Source: Podospora comata (Eukaryota; Ascomycota; Sordariomycetes; Sordariales; Podosporaceae). From it: 64,000 nt of DNA. A program made the translations under genes and the position numbers. The notes below the pieces were generated by a model. That model saw nothing but the letters and a program-made list of their open reading frames with translations, was not told where the DNA came from and searched no databases. Positions 54,333 to 64,000 of this stretch are shown here, in pieces (positions within the stretch are counted from its first letter, which is position 1; each line of letters begins with the position of its first letter). The DNA is taken from positions 1,905,001 through 1,969,000 of the forward strand of contig CP071495.1 of the NCBI GenBank assembly GCA_017354895.1. Direction: 5' to 3'.

Positions 54333-56623
54333 CTAGATTTCAGGCAATAGCACACGATCTCGAGATGGCTGATAACACCGGTAAATTCCTACCCTGCGGT
54401 ATTCACCCCGTTGTCGGCCCGTTTGTTGTAGAATCAACCCAACGAGAAAGTTGCAGCCTTGTTCAAGCATTTCAGGATAATATCCATGAGCAGGTAATGG
54501 ATCAGGCCATTCGGCCTCTTTGAGCTCCAAGAGAAATATGGGATCTGATGGTGGGATTTCCTTAGTCCATTCAACGTCCAAACCACAGCCTAAGATGCAT
54601 GACGGGTTATGATCGAGTCTATTTACCATTGCCCAATGATTTTTCTCCAGTACCTCGTTTTGATTGTGTGAGTAGGACAATAACGATTCAATTGCCTCAA
54701 TATCAGGTTCACGTTCAGATTCCCTGACGAGTTTCAAGCCGATGCCGTGGTGTCCTGCCTTCGCCGTTGGTGCCGCATAATCACCAACCACAAAGTAGCC
54801 TTGACAAGCAAATACAGATTCGCAGCGTAGCCGCACATTGATATTGGTTGACGGCTCCTGAACATCTTCACAGCCAGGGGGTTGACAGTGATATCATGAA
54901 GTTCGGCGCAAGATACGGTGTTGAAACTGTCCAAAATATCAGTGGACCAGTAATCCAATCCGCCCGTCGACCGATCGACATATGTTAAATACTGATAAGT
55001 TAAAGGTGTTAAAAGAGACGCCTAGGACCATCTTGGTGCTGTGGGTGGATTGATTCGTCCTTGACACCTCGACTTGGGGTGCTGGTTCGGCGGTTCTGTT
55101 TCAGGGTTCATTCTCGCAAGCTCCAAACTAAGTCATTAATGAAATTCTCTTTCAACAAACCGGCGAGAAATTGATCATTTGTAGTACTGACGATATATTT
55201 CACTAGCCCGGAGATAGCGATGAGTCGATCCTTGTCGAAACTTAGGCTTGCCTGAGAAACCTCTGACGCTGGGCCCTGATCGCATTCCCAGTACACTCCG
55301 TCATTCGTAAAATGCAGAGTACGACTAGATAGGTATCTTTCTTGGACAACCCATGCTCTTCCAGCAAGCTTGTTTCTGATGTGCCGTCTGTGTTGTCCGA
55401 ATTTCTCAACTCGACAAATGTTTAGAAGATGGCGCCCATCGCTTGACATTGTTCGACAGTGCCAGCGTGGGGAGCGCTCGAAAACCTCTGTCATGAGCGC
55501 CGACTCTCGGGTCCAGTCAGATGTGCTATCTTGGAAAATACACAATGAATCGACCCAAAGATATTCAATCCCAAAGTAATGGGTGATTTCTATGGCATCC
55601 CGATATGTCTTTGACAAGGCTGCTGGCGGAAGCTGTCAAATGTATCGGTAGTCAGGGCGAGGACTCTCAGGTCGCCCCAGTAATGACTATGCGTTACATA
55701 TCTAGCATTTGGGCGGTCCTCGTCCATCAAACGCAAACGCACCGAATCGCGGGAAATTTCGGACACTCATATAGGCAAAAAGGGTGTTGCTGAACGAGGC
55801 TCTCCGCAAGTGTGTGACGTGTGGCATGTTTCAAGCCAAAATTTACTCAAGTGTAAACGTCTCTAGTGCTTGGCGAACAGATTCGGGAGTCATATTCTGG
55901 CGCTACATATTGAAATCAGTCACGGCTACTTTCCAGCGCCCAAGGTTTATCATACCTCGATAGTCTGTCAACATGGCTTTAACTGTGCACTGAATATATC
56001 TTGTGAAATTAACATCTTCCATCGGGTGGTGGTCTTGTGCGCCGGTGCGAGTGGGTGTATCCATCATTGAATCGCGGGTTTCTTCGATGCTATGTTGTTT
56101 TGCCAACTCAACGTCGCCAGATGTGTAAGGAATCTCAAGAGTAAGAACTACTTCACTGCCTCCAGTCGATAGTAAAAACCACCCATGGACGCGCTCAGGA
56201 ATTGTGCCAGGTACATATGATGTGTGGCTCTCAAGGCCATGCCTTGAGAACTGAAAACAGATGTCGCACCCTGCAACAGATAAGGCTAGAAGCTCTGAAA
56301 ATGTGTTGTAGTGAGAGCCTCTACGTTTAACAAACTGCCCCCGGGGGGGGATTTTAAGGGTCGGGATCGAAACAGCGGCCACACTCGTCCACCATAAACT
56401 TGCACTTCTCGCAAACCGTCGCTAGAGGCCTATACCATGGCGGGTCAATTGTATGTGCAGGCGTGGAATCTGAATTCGATAGAGAGTGGGAACCGGCGGT
56501 ATTCGTAGAATCGGTAGACTTGTCCGCGCTCATCGTCCTGAAAATAGTCAAGTTCGTCGTTGCCGGGGGGGAGGGGCGTAGCACACTGCGATGATTTCGA
56601 ATTGTCTGCAGTTTGATACCCAA
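54333..56623 (-). pseudogene. Broken HET-domain gene
   Basis: Minus-strand pieces in order are an N-terminal Cys motif (VCEKCKFMVDECGRCF), a linker with CDICFQFSRHGLESH, a degraded HET block 1 (YVTHSHYWGDLRVL), block 2 (YRDAIEITHYFGIEYLWVDS), block 3 (GRAWVVQERYLSSRTLHF), DRLIAISGLVKYI, and a C-terminal part. No single set of ordinary introns was found that joins them, and it looks interrupted in several places (about four). Compared with the intact HET gene at 36 kb it belongs to a different subfamily. It may be a decayed allorecognition gene; a small chance remains that it is live with unusual splicing. Confidence 0.65.
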
Positions 56624-57178
56624 CGCTCAAGGCAAGTTGAGGACAGTGCAGTGTTAAGAAGAAAGACTCCCTCCCCAAATTATTCGACACAGGACTTCGA
56701 CACAAATCACATGCTCAAGCAGGGTTTTGGAACCTTTCGTAACTCAAAAACGAACCATATTATTGCTCTCATCAAACACAGAGTGGGGACTCATGTTGTC
56801 ATCTTCCACAAGTGAAACCGTCACTCATCAAAATCACATCACCAATCTCAAATCAAAAGCCATCGAAATATAAGCCGGCAAAGATATCAGATTCAAAAAA
56901 ACAAATGAAAAACTGCAAAACCCGCTAGCTAAACTAGATACATCGCTTCGCTTCGCTCAAAAGCCAAAAAAGACCGTACATGTTTCCACCCCTCTCTTCC
57001 CTTGCCAGGCCTGAAAAGCAAGAGAAAGAGTGAGATGAAAATCAGAAAGTATTTCATACAACCCAGCACCAGCAACCCTTCCAGGTTTGCCATCCCGAAG
57101 ACAGTCCTCCAGAACCCATTGCTGTTGTTGCCTTCAGGCGTCCAAATCTGACTGCAGCAGATATTACCATTGCCGCAT
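56624..57178. other. Divergent/terminal intergenic region
   Basis: This contains the upstream side of the broken HET gene and the 3' flank of the hydrophobin gene. Nothing else was recognised. Confidence 0.35.
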
Positions 57179-57553
57179 TTACAAGATGCCGCAGGTGAGG
57201 ACGTTGAGGGTGATGGAGCCCTGATGAGTAACTATTAGTGATTTATATGTTAAGAGAGTTCCAGGGTGGAATCTTACAGAGGCAGGAGCGTCAACGTTGC
57301 AGCACTTGACAACACCGGAGCAGGTACCGCCAATGACGCCGAGGACGCAGCTAAGGAAGCCGATCGGGATGCCGAGGATGGGGGCGGGGTTGCAGCAGAA
57401 GGGCTTCTCGTTGTTGACGGAGCACTCGTTGACGGGGGTGCCACTGCCGCCAGTGCGGGCAACGACAACATTATTGTTGGCGACGTCAGCTGCGGGGAGA
57501 GCAGCGGCGGTCATGGCGACAGTGAGGATGGTGATGAGGCTGGAGAACTGCAT
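57179..57553 (-). CDS. Hydrophobin (class I-like, short spacing)
   Basis: Exons 57553-57278 and 57220-57179 (minus) give 105 residues. The signal peptide begins MQFSSLITILTVAMTAAALP. The eight-Cys pattern is C-x8-CC-x14-C-x8-C-x5-CC-x16-C-x3, with the paired Cys 2-3 (PFCCNP) and 6-7 (VKCCNV) diagnostic of hydrophobins. The CC-to-C spacing of 14 is below the usual class I range and above the class II 11. Other spacings and low sequence fit class I. Hydrophobins coat aerial hyphae and spores by self-assembly at air-water interfaces. The intron (57 nt, GTAAGA...CATCAG) precedes the last Cys, is in frame and has no stop. A TATA box is upstream. Confidence 0.88.
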   Translation of the reverse strand: MQFSSLITILTVAMTAAALPAADVANNNVVVARTGGSGTPVNECSVNNEKPFCCNPAPILGIPIGFLSCVLGVIGGTCSGVVKCCNVDAPASVRFHPGTLLTYKSLIVTHQGSITLNVLTCGIL

Positions 57554-57692
57554 TTTGGCGGTGGAAGAGTTGGTTGTTTTGAAAAGCAAGAAAGTGTTCG
57601 ATTGTTTGGAAGGCTGAGTTGGAACTGCTGGAGTAACTGTTGATGTTGATGATGAGAGAAGTTTGATGTCTGATAAAGGGAGAAGAAGGGAG

Positions 57693-57700
57693 TTTATATA
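57693..57700 (-). promoter_or_regulatory. TATA box of the hydrophobin gene
   Basis: TATATAAA on the minus strand lies about 140 bp before the hydrophobin ATG and suits a strongly expressed gene. Confidence 0.6.
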
Positions 57701-60700
57701 GACATTTAGAGAGTACGCTTTCAGTCATATCAGCCATGAAAGTCATCCTTATTCAAAAGTGTGCCTCTCATCCAACCTGTCATCCCGGCCTTCTGCTTGC
57801 ATTCGGACGTCTTCCTTGGTTGTGATTGCAGGCTTCACCCAGATCAACATTGCATTTTCCTATCTTGAATCTGCAAAATAGCCTCAAGAGTGCTATACCT
57901 TGTCGTGTGGTGAAACCAAGGAGGCGAAGAGTTGGAGTACTGCTTGGCAAACCTTCAGGAAGCAAAAGTGTCACGGCATCTACGACGCCTACAAGAGCCC
58001 CAAGCCTGCTGCGACCCTACGACAACCAGTCAATGCTACGATGTCCCGTTTCCATGCATGATTACGATCATTGACACCTTCAGCTCGCCAAACCCGTAAT
58101 ATCATGATGTAGAACGTGAAGCCGGAGCATACGTCAGTATGTCCGGCACTTTCTGCTCGAGCTAACTGTCAACAAGAGAAACTCAAAGCTATGCATCATA
58201 CTGCATCTACCAACATATCTCTCCCATTGTCAGTGATAATGTGGCGCGTATGAAGACTCGGTCCGAACGCCAGCGCTGTAAGGGAAATGAGGCCAAGGTG
58301 GTTTGGCCGAACATCGGAAGGAGTGAGCAATGAAAGCCATTGGACTGTACTACTTCTAGTTCTTCATGTACCTACCTAGGAGCAGCCTCGTGAATAACTG
58401 TCGAGGCACTTGTGTAATCCGATCTCTGCTATGTGAAGAAGATCCGTACAGCTACAGGCTAAAGGTGATTGGACGAACGAGACACAAAGGGGAGATGGTG
58501 TCGTGGCAAAAGGGGTCGAAAATGCGGCCAAGGAGGTTCACGATCATGTACTAGTGTCGTGTAGTGTAACATGAAGCAACATGATCTGATCTTGACGGTG
58601 AGCTATTGGCAGCAGAAGGTGGTGTCGAGGAGACGGCAGGCGACGGCAACTCCCCGGAGGGATGCAGGAGCATTGGAGTGGACCGACCAACCACAGGCGC
58701 AGCTACGAAAAGCTTTCCACGGTCAGCCCATCCGCAAATTGGTCGGCTGCCAATAGAACCACACCCCAGCACACCGGAAAATGCGGGGGACAAGAGAGTG
58801 CTGCATCGTGCGGACTATTTCGAGAGTGGTGTGTTGACTGTAAACCAAATCTCCATGCCACCTAACTGAGACAGTGTCCACCGTTTTCTGTCTTTCGAAA
58901 TGCATCACCTGCATCCAAAGAACTGGCTGGTCCCCTAAATCAAGGTTAAACGGCCAAGTTGTTGCGGGAAGTCGGTCATTTGTTCACAATAATCAAAGCA
59001 GTGCTCCTCAGTTCTCCACAAAATCTGCTTGTTTCTGTTGAGCTTCTCCCTTGCTTGGAGGACTCAGCTACGCCCGGCCCGGAGCGCTTGCCCCAGAAAG
59101 GCCTGTGGTGATGTCATCAGGTGGACTTGCCGGCCCAGAGAAAAGTCAATGAAGTGCACGACAGAAGTCCCTGCCTAGGCCAGATGGTTGGGTCGAAGCA
59201 ACGAAACCCGAAATGCAAAACCAAGGCTCCTGTTCCGATGGTGTACTACCCGACATCATACCGAGTTGCCGCCAGAAACCATTAAGTGTCATATTTTGAG
59301 ACTGTCAGTAGTAACCTAGCAAGAACAGAAAACAGCGGGTGGGCGATTCTCTATGACGCTGTCAGTATCACAGTGGCTGAACAAACTGGCAGCTCAGACC
59401 ATGAGAACATGGACTACACGAGACCACCCAAAGCACTTTGTTCACCGCCACTACTTTCCAACGGAGTACGACGGCTTTGGAAGCTTGCTTTAGAGCTGAA
59501 AACTTAGAAATGACAACACACATTCAGCCACGGCTCGAATCCTATTGACTGGCCTTGACCAAGCCCGAGCGTTGCATTACCCGGGCCATTGCAACATCGG
59601 TAACCGAAAAGTTGTCATTGCTCGCGGTCATGCAACACAGCTGTTCATTATCCGCAGATTGCGCCTCACAATAACAGGATGTTGGCAGATGCTGCAGTCT
59701 GCAGCAGCCGCCTTGTTGCTTCTCTTAATCATCCTCCTTGCTCGCCAACTTTTTCTATTCTCTGACCGTGCCGATCCTTTCTCTATCCAGCATGATCGAC
59801 ACTCATACACGCTCGTCTTCCCCTTGCTCCAGCCTTAAGCTTATCTCAACCTTCACTAACTTGCAGAAAAGGCCAAGCCGGGCAATAAGCGGGAAGGATT
59901 TGACTGCGAGAAGAGGACTGGGAGTCGCGGGTAGTTCCGTTTTGGCTGACGTTGATGTTGTGGATATCGAATCATGACAATTGGCAGGTTTGGCTTCCAG
60001 CTCTTTCGACTAACCGTCAGGCCACACCTTCATGATGTCTACTGACGCAAAGGTGCCCCAATGCAGCCAGCCCCGAGACCGCTCACCACATGATGCCAAC
60101 TGTCGTTCGGTCTCCCGTCCTTCTCACGCCTCGCTCACTACTACTGTCCATGACAGACCGACAGTCGAAAATACTCCGGGCAGATCGACAAGCTGCAGCT
60201 TGATCCTCTCTCGAATCTCGATATGGTAACCACCCATGATACGGAACGCGTCCCAACGTTTGCCAACGTTTGATTTCTGCGGGCACCCACACTTGGTTAG
60301 AGATGATGTCTGAGACCTTGGAACTTCGCAGGTGGAACAGTTGATCATTAACATTCTTGGGATAGCTGCTGTCGAAGTTCTGGCTCAACGATACAGCAAG
60401 AAACTCAACACACTTGGACTGCGGCTCTGTCAAGGTTAATGGCAGCAACAAATTTGAAGGAAGCGTTGAGGCGTTCCGGAATTTACACCAGGGCTATCCG
60501 ATGCCTGCTCCGATCATGATGAAGTCAAATTCTGGGGGTCAACCGGATACCCCCCTCAAGACTAGTTTTTGGGTTGTGGCAATGTTCTCCTGGCTCTCTC
60601 CAAATGCATCAACCACCAGAGAGACAGGTGGGTTCCCATGGAAAAGCCTATGTTAGGAACTTAGGATTGTTGATATGGACACATGATCACGGATCTCAGC

Positions 60701-61031
60701 AGCCACGAAGCTCTCGATCATGGAGCAGAGGATACTCACAGGTGACAGGCTGTTCATGTATCAGACATTGACGCCAGCTATTGCGTCTTGAATCTCAGCC
60801 GGATTAGATCCATGCTCTCGATGACTGCATCTTCAAGACACATTCATCTAGAGCTGCGCATTTCGAGTCCTCAACTTGTCAACTGTTGGAAGACTTGAGG
60901 TAGGTGGAGCCAAGTCACGATTCAAGCTTGTGGAGCGAAGGAGGCTTCAGCACGACAAAAGGTAAGCATATCCTTGGGACTACTTGTGCACTCTCACCAT
61001 AGCATTTTTCCAACATCACAGCATAGGTCAA
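57701..61031. other. 3.3 kb gene-poor region
   Basis: No supported gene. Minus-strand fragments near 60.1-60.6 kb (EFDFIMIGAGIG, VSLVVDAFGESQENIATT) have protein-like runs but are short and interrupted. They may be relics of an old gene and are too weak to annotate. Confidence 0.4.
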
Positions 61032-61115
61032 GGTTCTATAGTGTAGCGGTTAGCACTTCGGATTCTGAGTATCAGAGCCATTCCGGCAACCCCGGTTCGA
61101 GTCCGGGTAGGACCT
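61032..61115 (+). tRNA. tRNA-Gln (CTG anticodon) with 12-nt intron, copy 2
   Basis: The mature sequence is the same as the copy at 38559-38641. The intron GTATCAGAGCCA is 12 nt, one base longer and altered at the first base. The orientation is the same as copy 1. Confidence 0.92.
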
Positions 61116-61384
61116 CAGCAACAACATTTTCTTTTACCAATTATGCCTTAAACCCGTTAACAACGGTGGGCACTGATTCTTTTTCTCTCCACAAGCCACA
61201 GAGAGAAAACCACAAATCCTCTCAGCCCTAAAAGCCGTTGGCTCCGCGTCCTTTCGTTCAACCCTGAACCTTGCTTTTTAAGCTTCGCATACAAGGACCA
61301 CCCACGAGAAGCTCAGATACATGCTTCAAAAGTAAAACTTCCGCCCAGCAGATCTCAACGTATACGGCTCAGGCGATGCATGTC

Positions 61385-61474
61385 GCCCGGCTAGCTCAAT
61401 CGGTAGAGCGTGAGACTCTTAAGGAGTTCCTCCGTCAAATCTCAAGGTTGTGGGTTCGACCCCCACGTCGGGCT
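61385..61474 (+). tRNA. tRNA-Lys (CTT anticodon) with 17-nt intron
   Basis: Acceptor GCCCGGC/GTCGGGC, D stem GCTC/GAGC, T arm GTGGG-TTCGACC-CCCAC, and anticodon stem TGAGA/TCTCA closing CTCTTA-A. The 17-nt intron is at the standard position. The mature length is 73 nt. Confidence 0.93.
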
Positions 61475-62610
61475 CAATTCCCGGCATCGAATGTGCCATA
61501 TTTTTGCTCATTTCGTCTTTTTCTTTATTTGTACAGCATGTTTGGCAATTGGCAGTCAGATCTCTGGATCTACAGGAGAATGATACTCACATGGAGGTTG
61601 ACAAGTGTTTCTCCATACCTTATTTGACTAGGATTGATATTGCTCGTTGCTGACAGAGCAGGCTCGAGATTGTATCTATTGCATATGTCACACCTTGGAA
61701 ACCCCCAATATATTTCTTGTTGCTGCGGACGTTTGTGGTGCCCGGTCTCGGTAAGCCGATATTTGGTCTGGTATGACTCGAGATAACTTAGGCTGTCTAG
61801 TATTCTTCATGATGTGTGCTAATCTGGGATCTCAGGGTCCAGGGGTCTTCTCAGGTAACATTGGAGGCTGGTGGAGGTTGCACTGCACCAGATATGTGTC
61901 GGCTGTTGGCAGTTTTGATCGTATACCGTGTATTGTGTTGTCCATTCGGTGAGATGTGGGCGTTTTCCCATTGGTGTCAGGTGTCACGGAGGCTTCTGTT
62001 ATGAAACATTGATGCTCAATATTTCGGGAGGGGCTTCGACCCTGGACTGTGAATGTCTTCTGGCACATGGAAAAAGAGAGATGGTTAGCCATATCCCCCT
62101 GGGTGAATTGAACAATATATGTGTGACATTGAGAGATGTGCTAGTGCAATTGAGGTGCTAGGTAATTGATGGTTGAGTTGACCGTGACTGAATCCAAGTC
62201 ATATATATAGATGAATTCTCATGATGAACTCTGCAGCATGAAGAATGCAAAGAAATGTGAGCTCTGTTAAGGGCTTTTATCACTGTGCTGGGATCAGTTT
62301 GGGCTTGCGTTCAGGGATGAAAACTTTGAGAGCTTCCGACAAATAAACATAAAAGTTAACCTGCAGGCCAGGCCGGTGGTGATTCACAATAGCCATCGGA
62401 CTCATCAGTTGTTGAGAGATAGCCGTTTATGCCATTTGCTCGTGTTTTTTTCAGTTGAGCACACTCAGACGACCATGTTTCAGTTGCGCCTTCATTTAGC
62501 CACACCAAAGGTTACCACAACCACATAAAAGTTAAGAAACTCCACAAAATTTGTTGACAGCTATCATGAAAAGCCTCAAATCCACTCACGATCTCAACCG
62601 GTAAACCCAA
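61475..62610. other. 1.1 kb intergenic region between tRNAs
   Basis: No supported gene, repeat or RNA was seen. Confidence 0.35.
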
Positions 62611-62682
62611 GCCCGCATGGCTCAGTGGTAGAGCGCATCACTAGTAATGATGAGGTCGTCAGTTCGATTCTGGCTGTGGGCA
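62611..62682 (+). tRNA. tRNA-Thr (AGT anticodon), no intron
   Basis: Acceptor GCCCGCA pairs with TGTGGGC, anticodon stem CATCA/TGATG closes CTAGTAA with anticodon AGT, and the T arm GTCAG-TTCGATT-CTGGC is present. It is the only intronless tRNA in the window; length is 72 nt. Confidence 0.9.
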
Positions 62683-63301
62683 TTCAAATCTATCTTTTGC
62701 GGTTTCATTTCGCTATTTTTGCCTCCCGTAGCATTGTTTCCCCATTTCCTTTGCAAATCCCAATTCCCAAAACATCAGGCCACATTTTGTTTTCCCGCCC
62801 CAGTTGAGCGCTTGTCGCGGGGCGCACAGTTGACCCAAATCTGCGGGACCCCTCCCCCGATTGATAAGTGTGGCTTGCCAAGGATCCACTAATTCTGGCC
62901 CGAATTGGCATCGCTGGCGCGGGGAGCTTGGACCTCTCTGAATGTGGATATCCACCCACCTCATCTGGACCTCACAACCCAACCACAACTCCACAGTGGC
63001 TCCTTTTTTTCTGGAGTGGTTTTTGGGGCTGGTCCTTTTTTGAATCTGTGCTGGTTCCATTTCGCTTTGGCAAAGAGTCAAATAAGAAGTCAGATGAGTG
63101 GCGCATCGACGGGCACCACCAGATACCACCGCAATAACTAATCAGAGAGCGGCGCTAAAAACTGCAGGTGTTTGAACGTCTCTCCTCTCTTCCATTTTCA
63201 TCACTCTCATACGATCACCTCAGCTATCAACACCTCTTTCTTCAAAGTGCAGGAGATACCTCATCATCATCAGCCAGAATACGATAAAAGAGAGCAGCAA
63301 A
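62683..63301. other. Promoter region of the GNAT-like gene
   Basis: About 620 bp; the last ~100 bases are CT-rich with CATCACTCTC/CACCTC runs, consistent with a 5' leader. No TATA box was identified. Confidence 0.4.
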
Positions 63302-64000
63302 ATGTCGTCACCAACATCCGGCAACAGCCCGGTGAGAAGCGGGATGGAGACCCCGCCTACGCCTCATCCCATCTCGGATGAGGTCCTGCGCGCCGTTTAC
63401 GCGTCAGATATGGAAATGTACCCCGCGGGGCTGTCGTACGACAGACTCTGCAGCTGGGTGGCGGCCTGTCCCGAAATGTCGATATGCTGGTCATCACCCA
63501 AGACGGGAATACTCGGTGTGGTTATTGTCTTGCCCATGTTGAGGGAATACTGGGAGGACTTGCTGGTGGGAAAACTGAAGGAGCCTACTGTCGACGCGCA
63601 TACCATGTTTCCTCACGACAACAAGAGGGAGCAAAAACCACAGGCGGAACATGTTGAGGTGGCAGGGGCCAGGCAGATCTGCAACGGCAAGGCACCAAAT
63701 GGAAGGATATCTGCCGTGCAGGAGAACGAGGAGCAACAAGAGGTTGGACTGCATGTTTATCATATCGAGCGGTTAGCTGTCGAGCCACCTACTTCGAAGC
63801 AGAGGAGATTTTCAGAGATTGCTATGGAGGAGGTTACGAGACGGGCGGCGGAGAAGAAGGGGTGGAAGGTTGTTGGGTTGTCTGGTATGTCTTGCTTTTA
63901 CCCTCACCTCATATGGCGGATGGTAATACTGACGTAACAAACAGCTCTCGTCGCGACAGATGGTGGGAAAAGGACGTTTCAGCGCATGGGCTTCAAGAAC
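63302..64000 (+). CDS. GNAT acetyltransferase-like protein, 3' truncated by window
   Basis: Exon 63302-63884 and the start of exon 2 at 63945 give 213 residues before the window ends. The start MSSPTSGNSPVRSG is followed by an N-terminal region with LRAVYASDMEMYPAGLSYDRL and GILGVVIVLPMLREYW, then HVYHIERLA. After splicing (GTATGT...AAACAG) it reads KVVGLS|ALVATDGGKRTFQRMGFKN, the conserved end of the GNAT fold in which the last helix bears a GF-type motif next to the acetyl-CoA site. The substrate is unknown. The call depends on the C-terminal half and would be firmer with the missing 3' end. Confidence 0.65.

Noticed and set aside
60083-60660. Relic of a FAD/Rossmann-type enzyme (EFDFIMIGAGIG)
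   Set aside because: Only a 12-residue resemblance on the minus strand followed by a stop; surrounding fragments do not fit a GMC or other flavoenzyme.
57701-62610. 5S rRNA gene
   Set aside because: Dispersed 5S genes are common in these fungi, so I looked for the conserved internal control region throughout, and saw none.
63302-63937. Complete 211-residue protein ending at 63937
   Set aside because: The last 17 codons read into an intron (GTATGT...AAACAG); splicing gives the GNAT-like continuation, so that stop is not used.

Overview
This is a stretch of nuclear chromosome from a filamentous ascomycete, most likely Sordariomycetes and probably Sordariales. The evidence is short introns of about 48-125 bp with fungal branch sites (CTAAC/CTGAC type), intron-bearing tRNAs scattered singly among genes, and typical families: HET-domain proteins, Zn2Cys6 regulators, a hydrophobin, the SAM carrier Pet8, Rab geranylgeranyltransferase alpha and an Ama1-type APC/C activator. 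Placement below class level is inference.

Layout. Bases 1-23,100 form a conserved, gene-dense block: the 3' end of a DUF4097-like gene, a five-exon Pro/Ser-rich gene, WDR48, the PET8-type carrier divergent from a tilS-type ATPase, a membrane-anchored histidine phosphatase, BET4, an Ama1/Cdc20-family gene, tRNA-Ile, a SYN8-type SNARE and a DUF3716/AT-hook protein. From about 23.4 kb the content becomes accessory: an unresolved membrane protein, a fold-back repeat with Pol III-like signals, a secreted kelch protein, a P450-like protein with an atypical heme loop, a PhoD phosphodiesterase, a canonical P450, a HET protein, a regulator-like protein without a zinc cluster, an astacin-like protease fused to ankyrin repeats, a small protein with eight exact 8-residue Cys repeats, a divergent MFS transporter/Zn2Cys6 pair, and an APH-fold protein lacking both catalytic aspartates.

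From 51 to 63 kb the window is gene-poor. It holds decayed coding remnants, a broken HET gene, one hydrophobin and four tRNAs. A GNAT-like gene runs off the right end.

No polyketide synthase, NRPS or terpene cyclase is visible, so the P450/MFS/regulator genes do not by themselves make a recognisable biosynthetic cluster. The clearest local partnership is the MFS transporter and its divergent Zn2Cys6 neighbour. The most unusual items are the metzincin-ankyrin fusion, the GC-repeat protein, the predicted APH pseudokinase, and the repeated tRNA genes that bracket accessory segments. All intron coordinates come from reading splice signals and frame continuity by eye; no transcript or database evidence was available.
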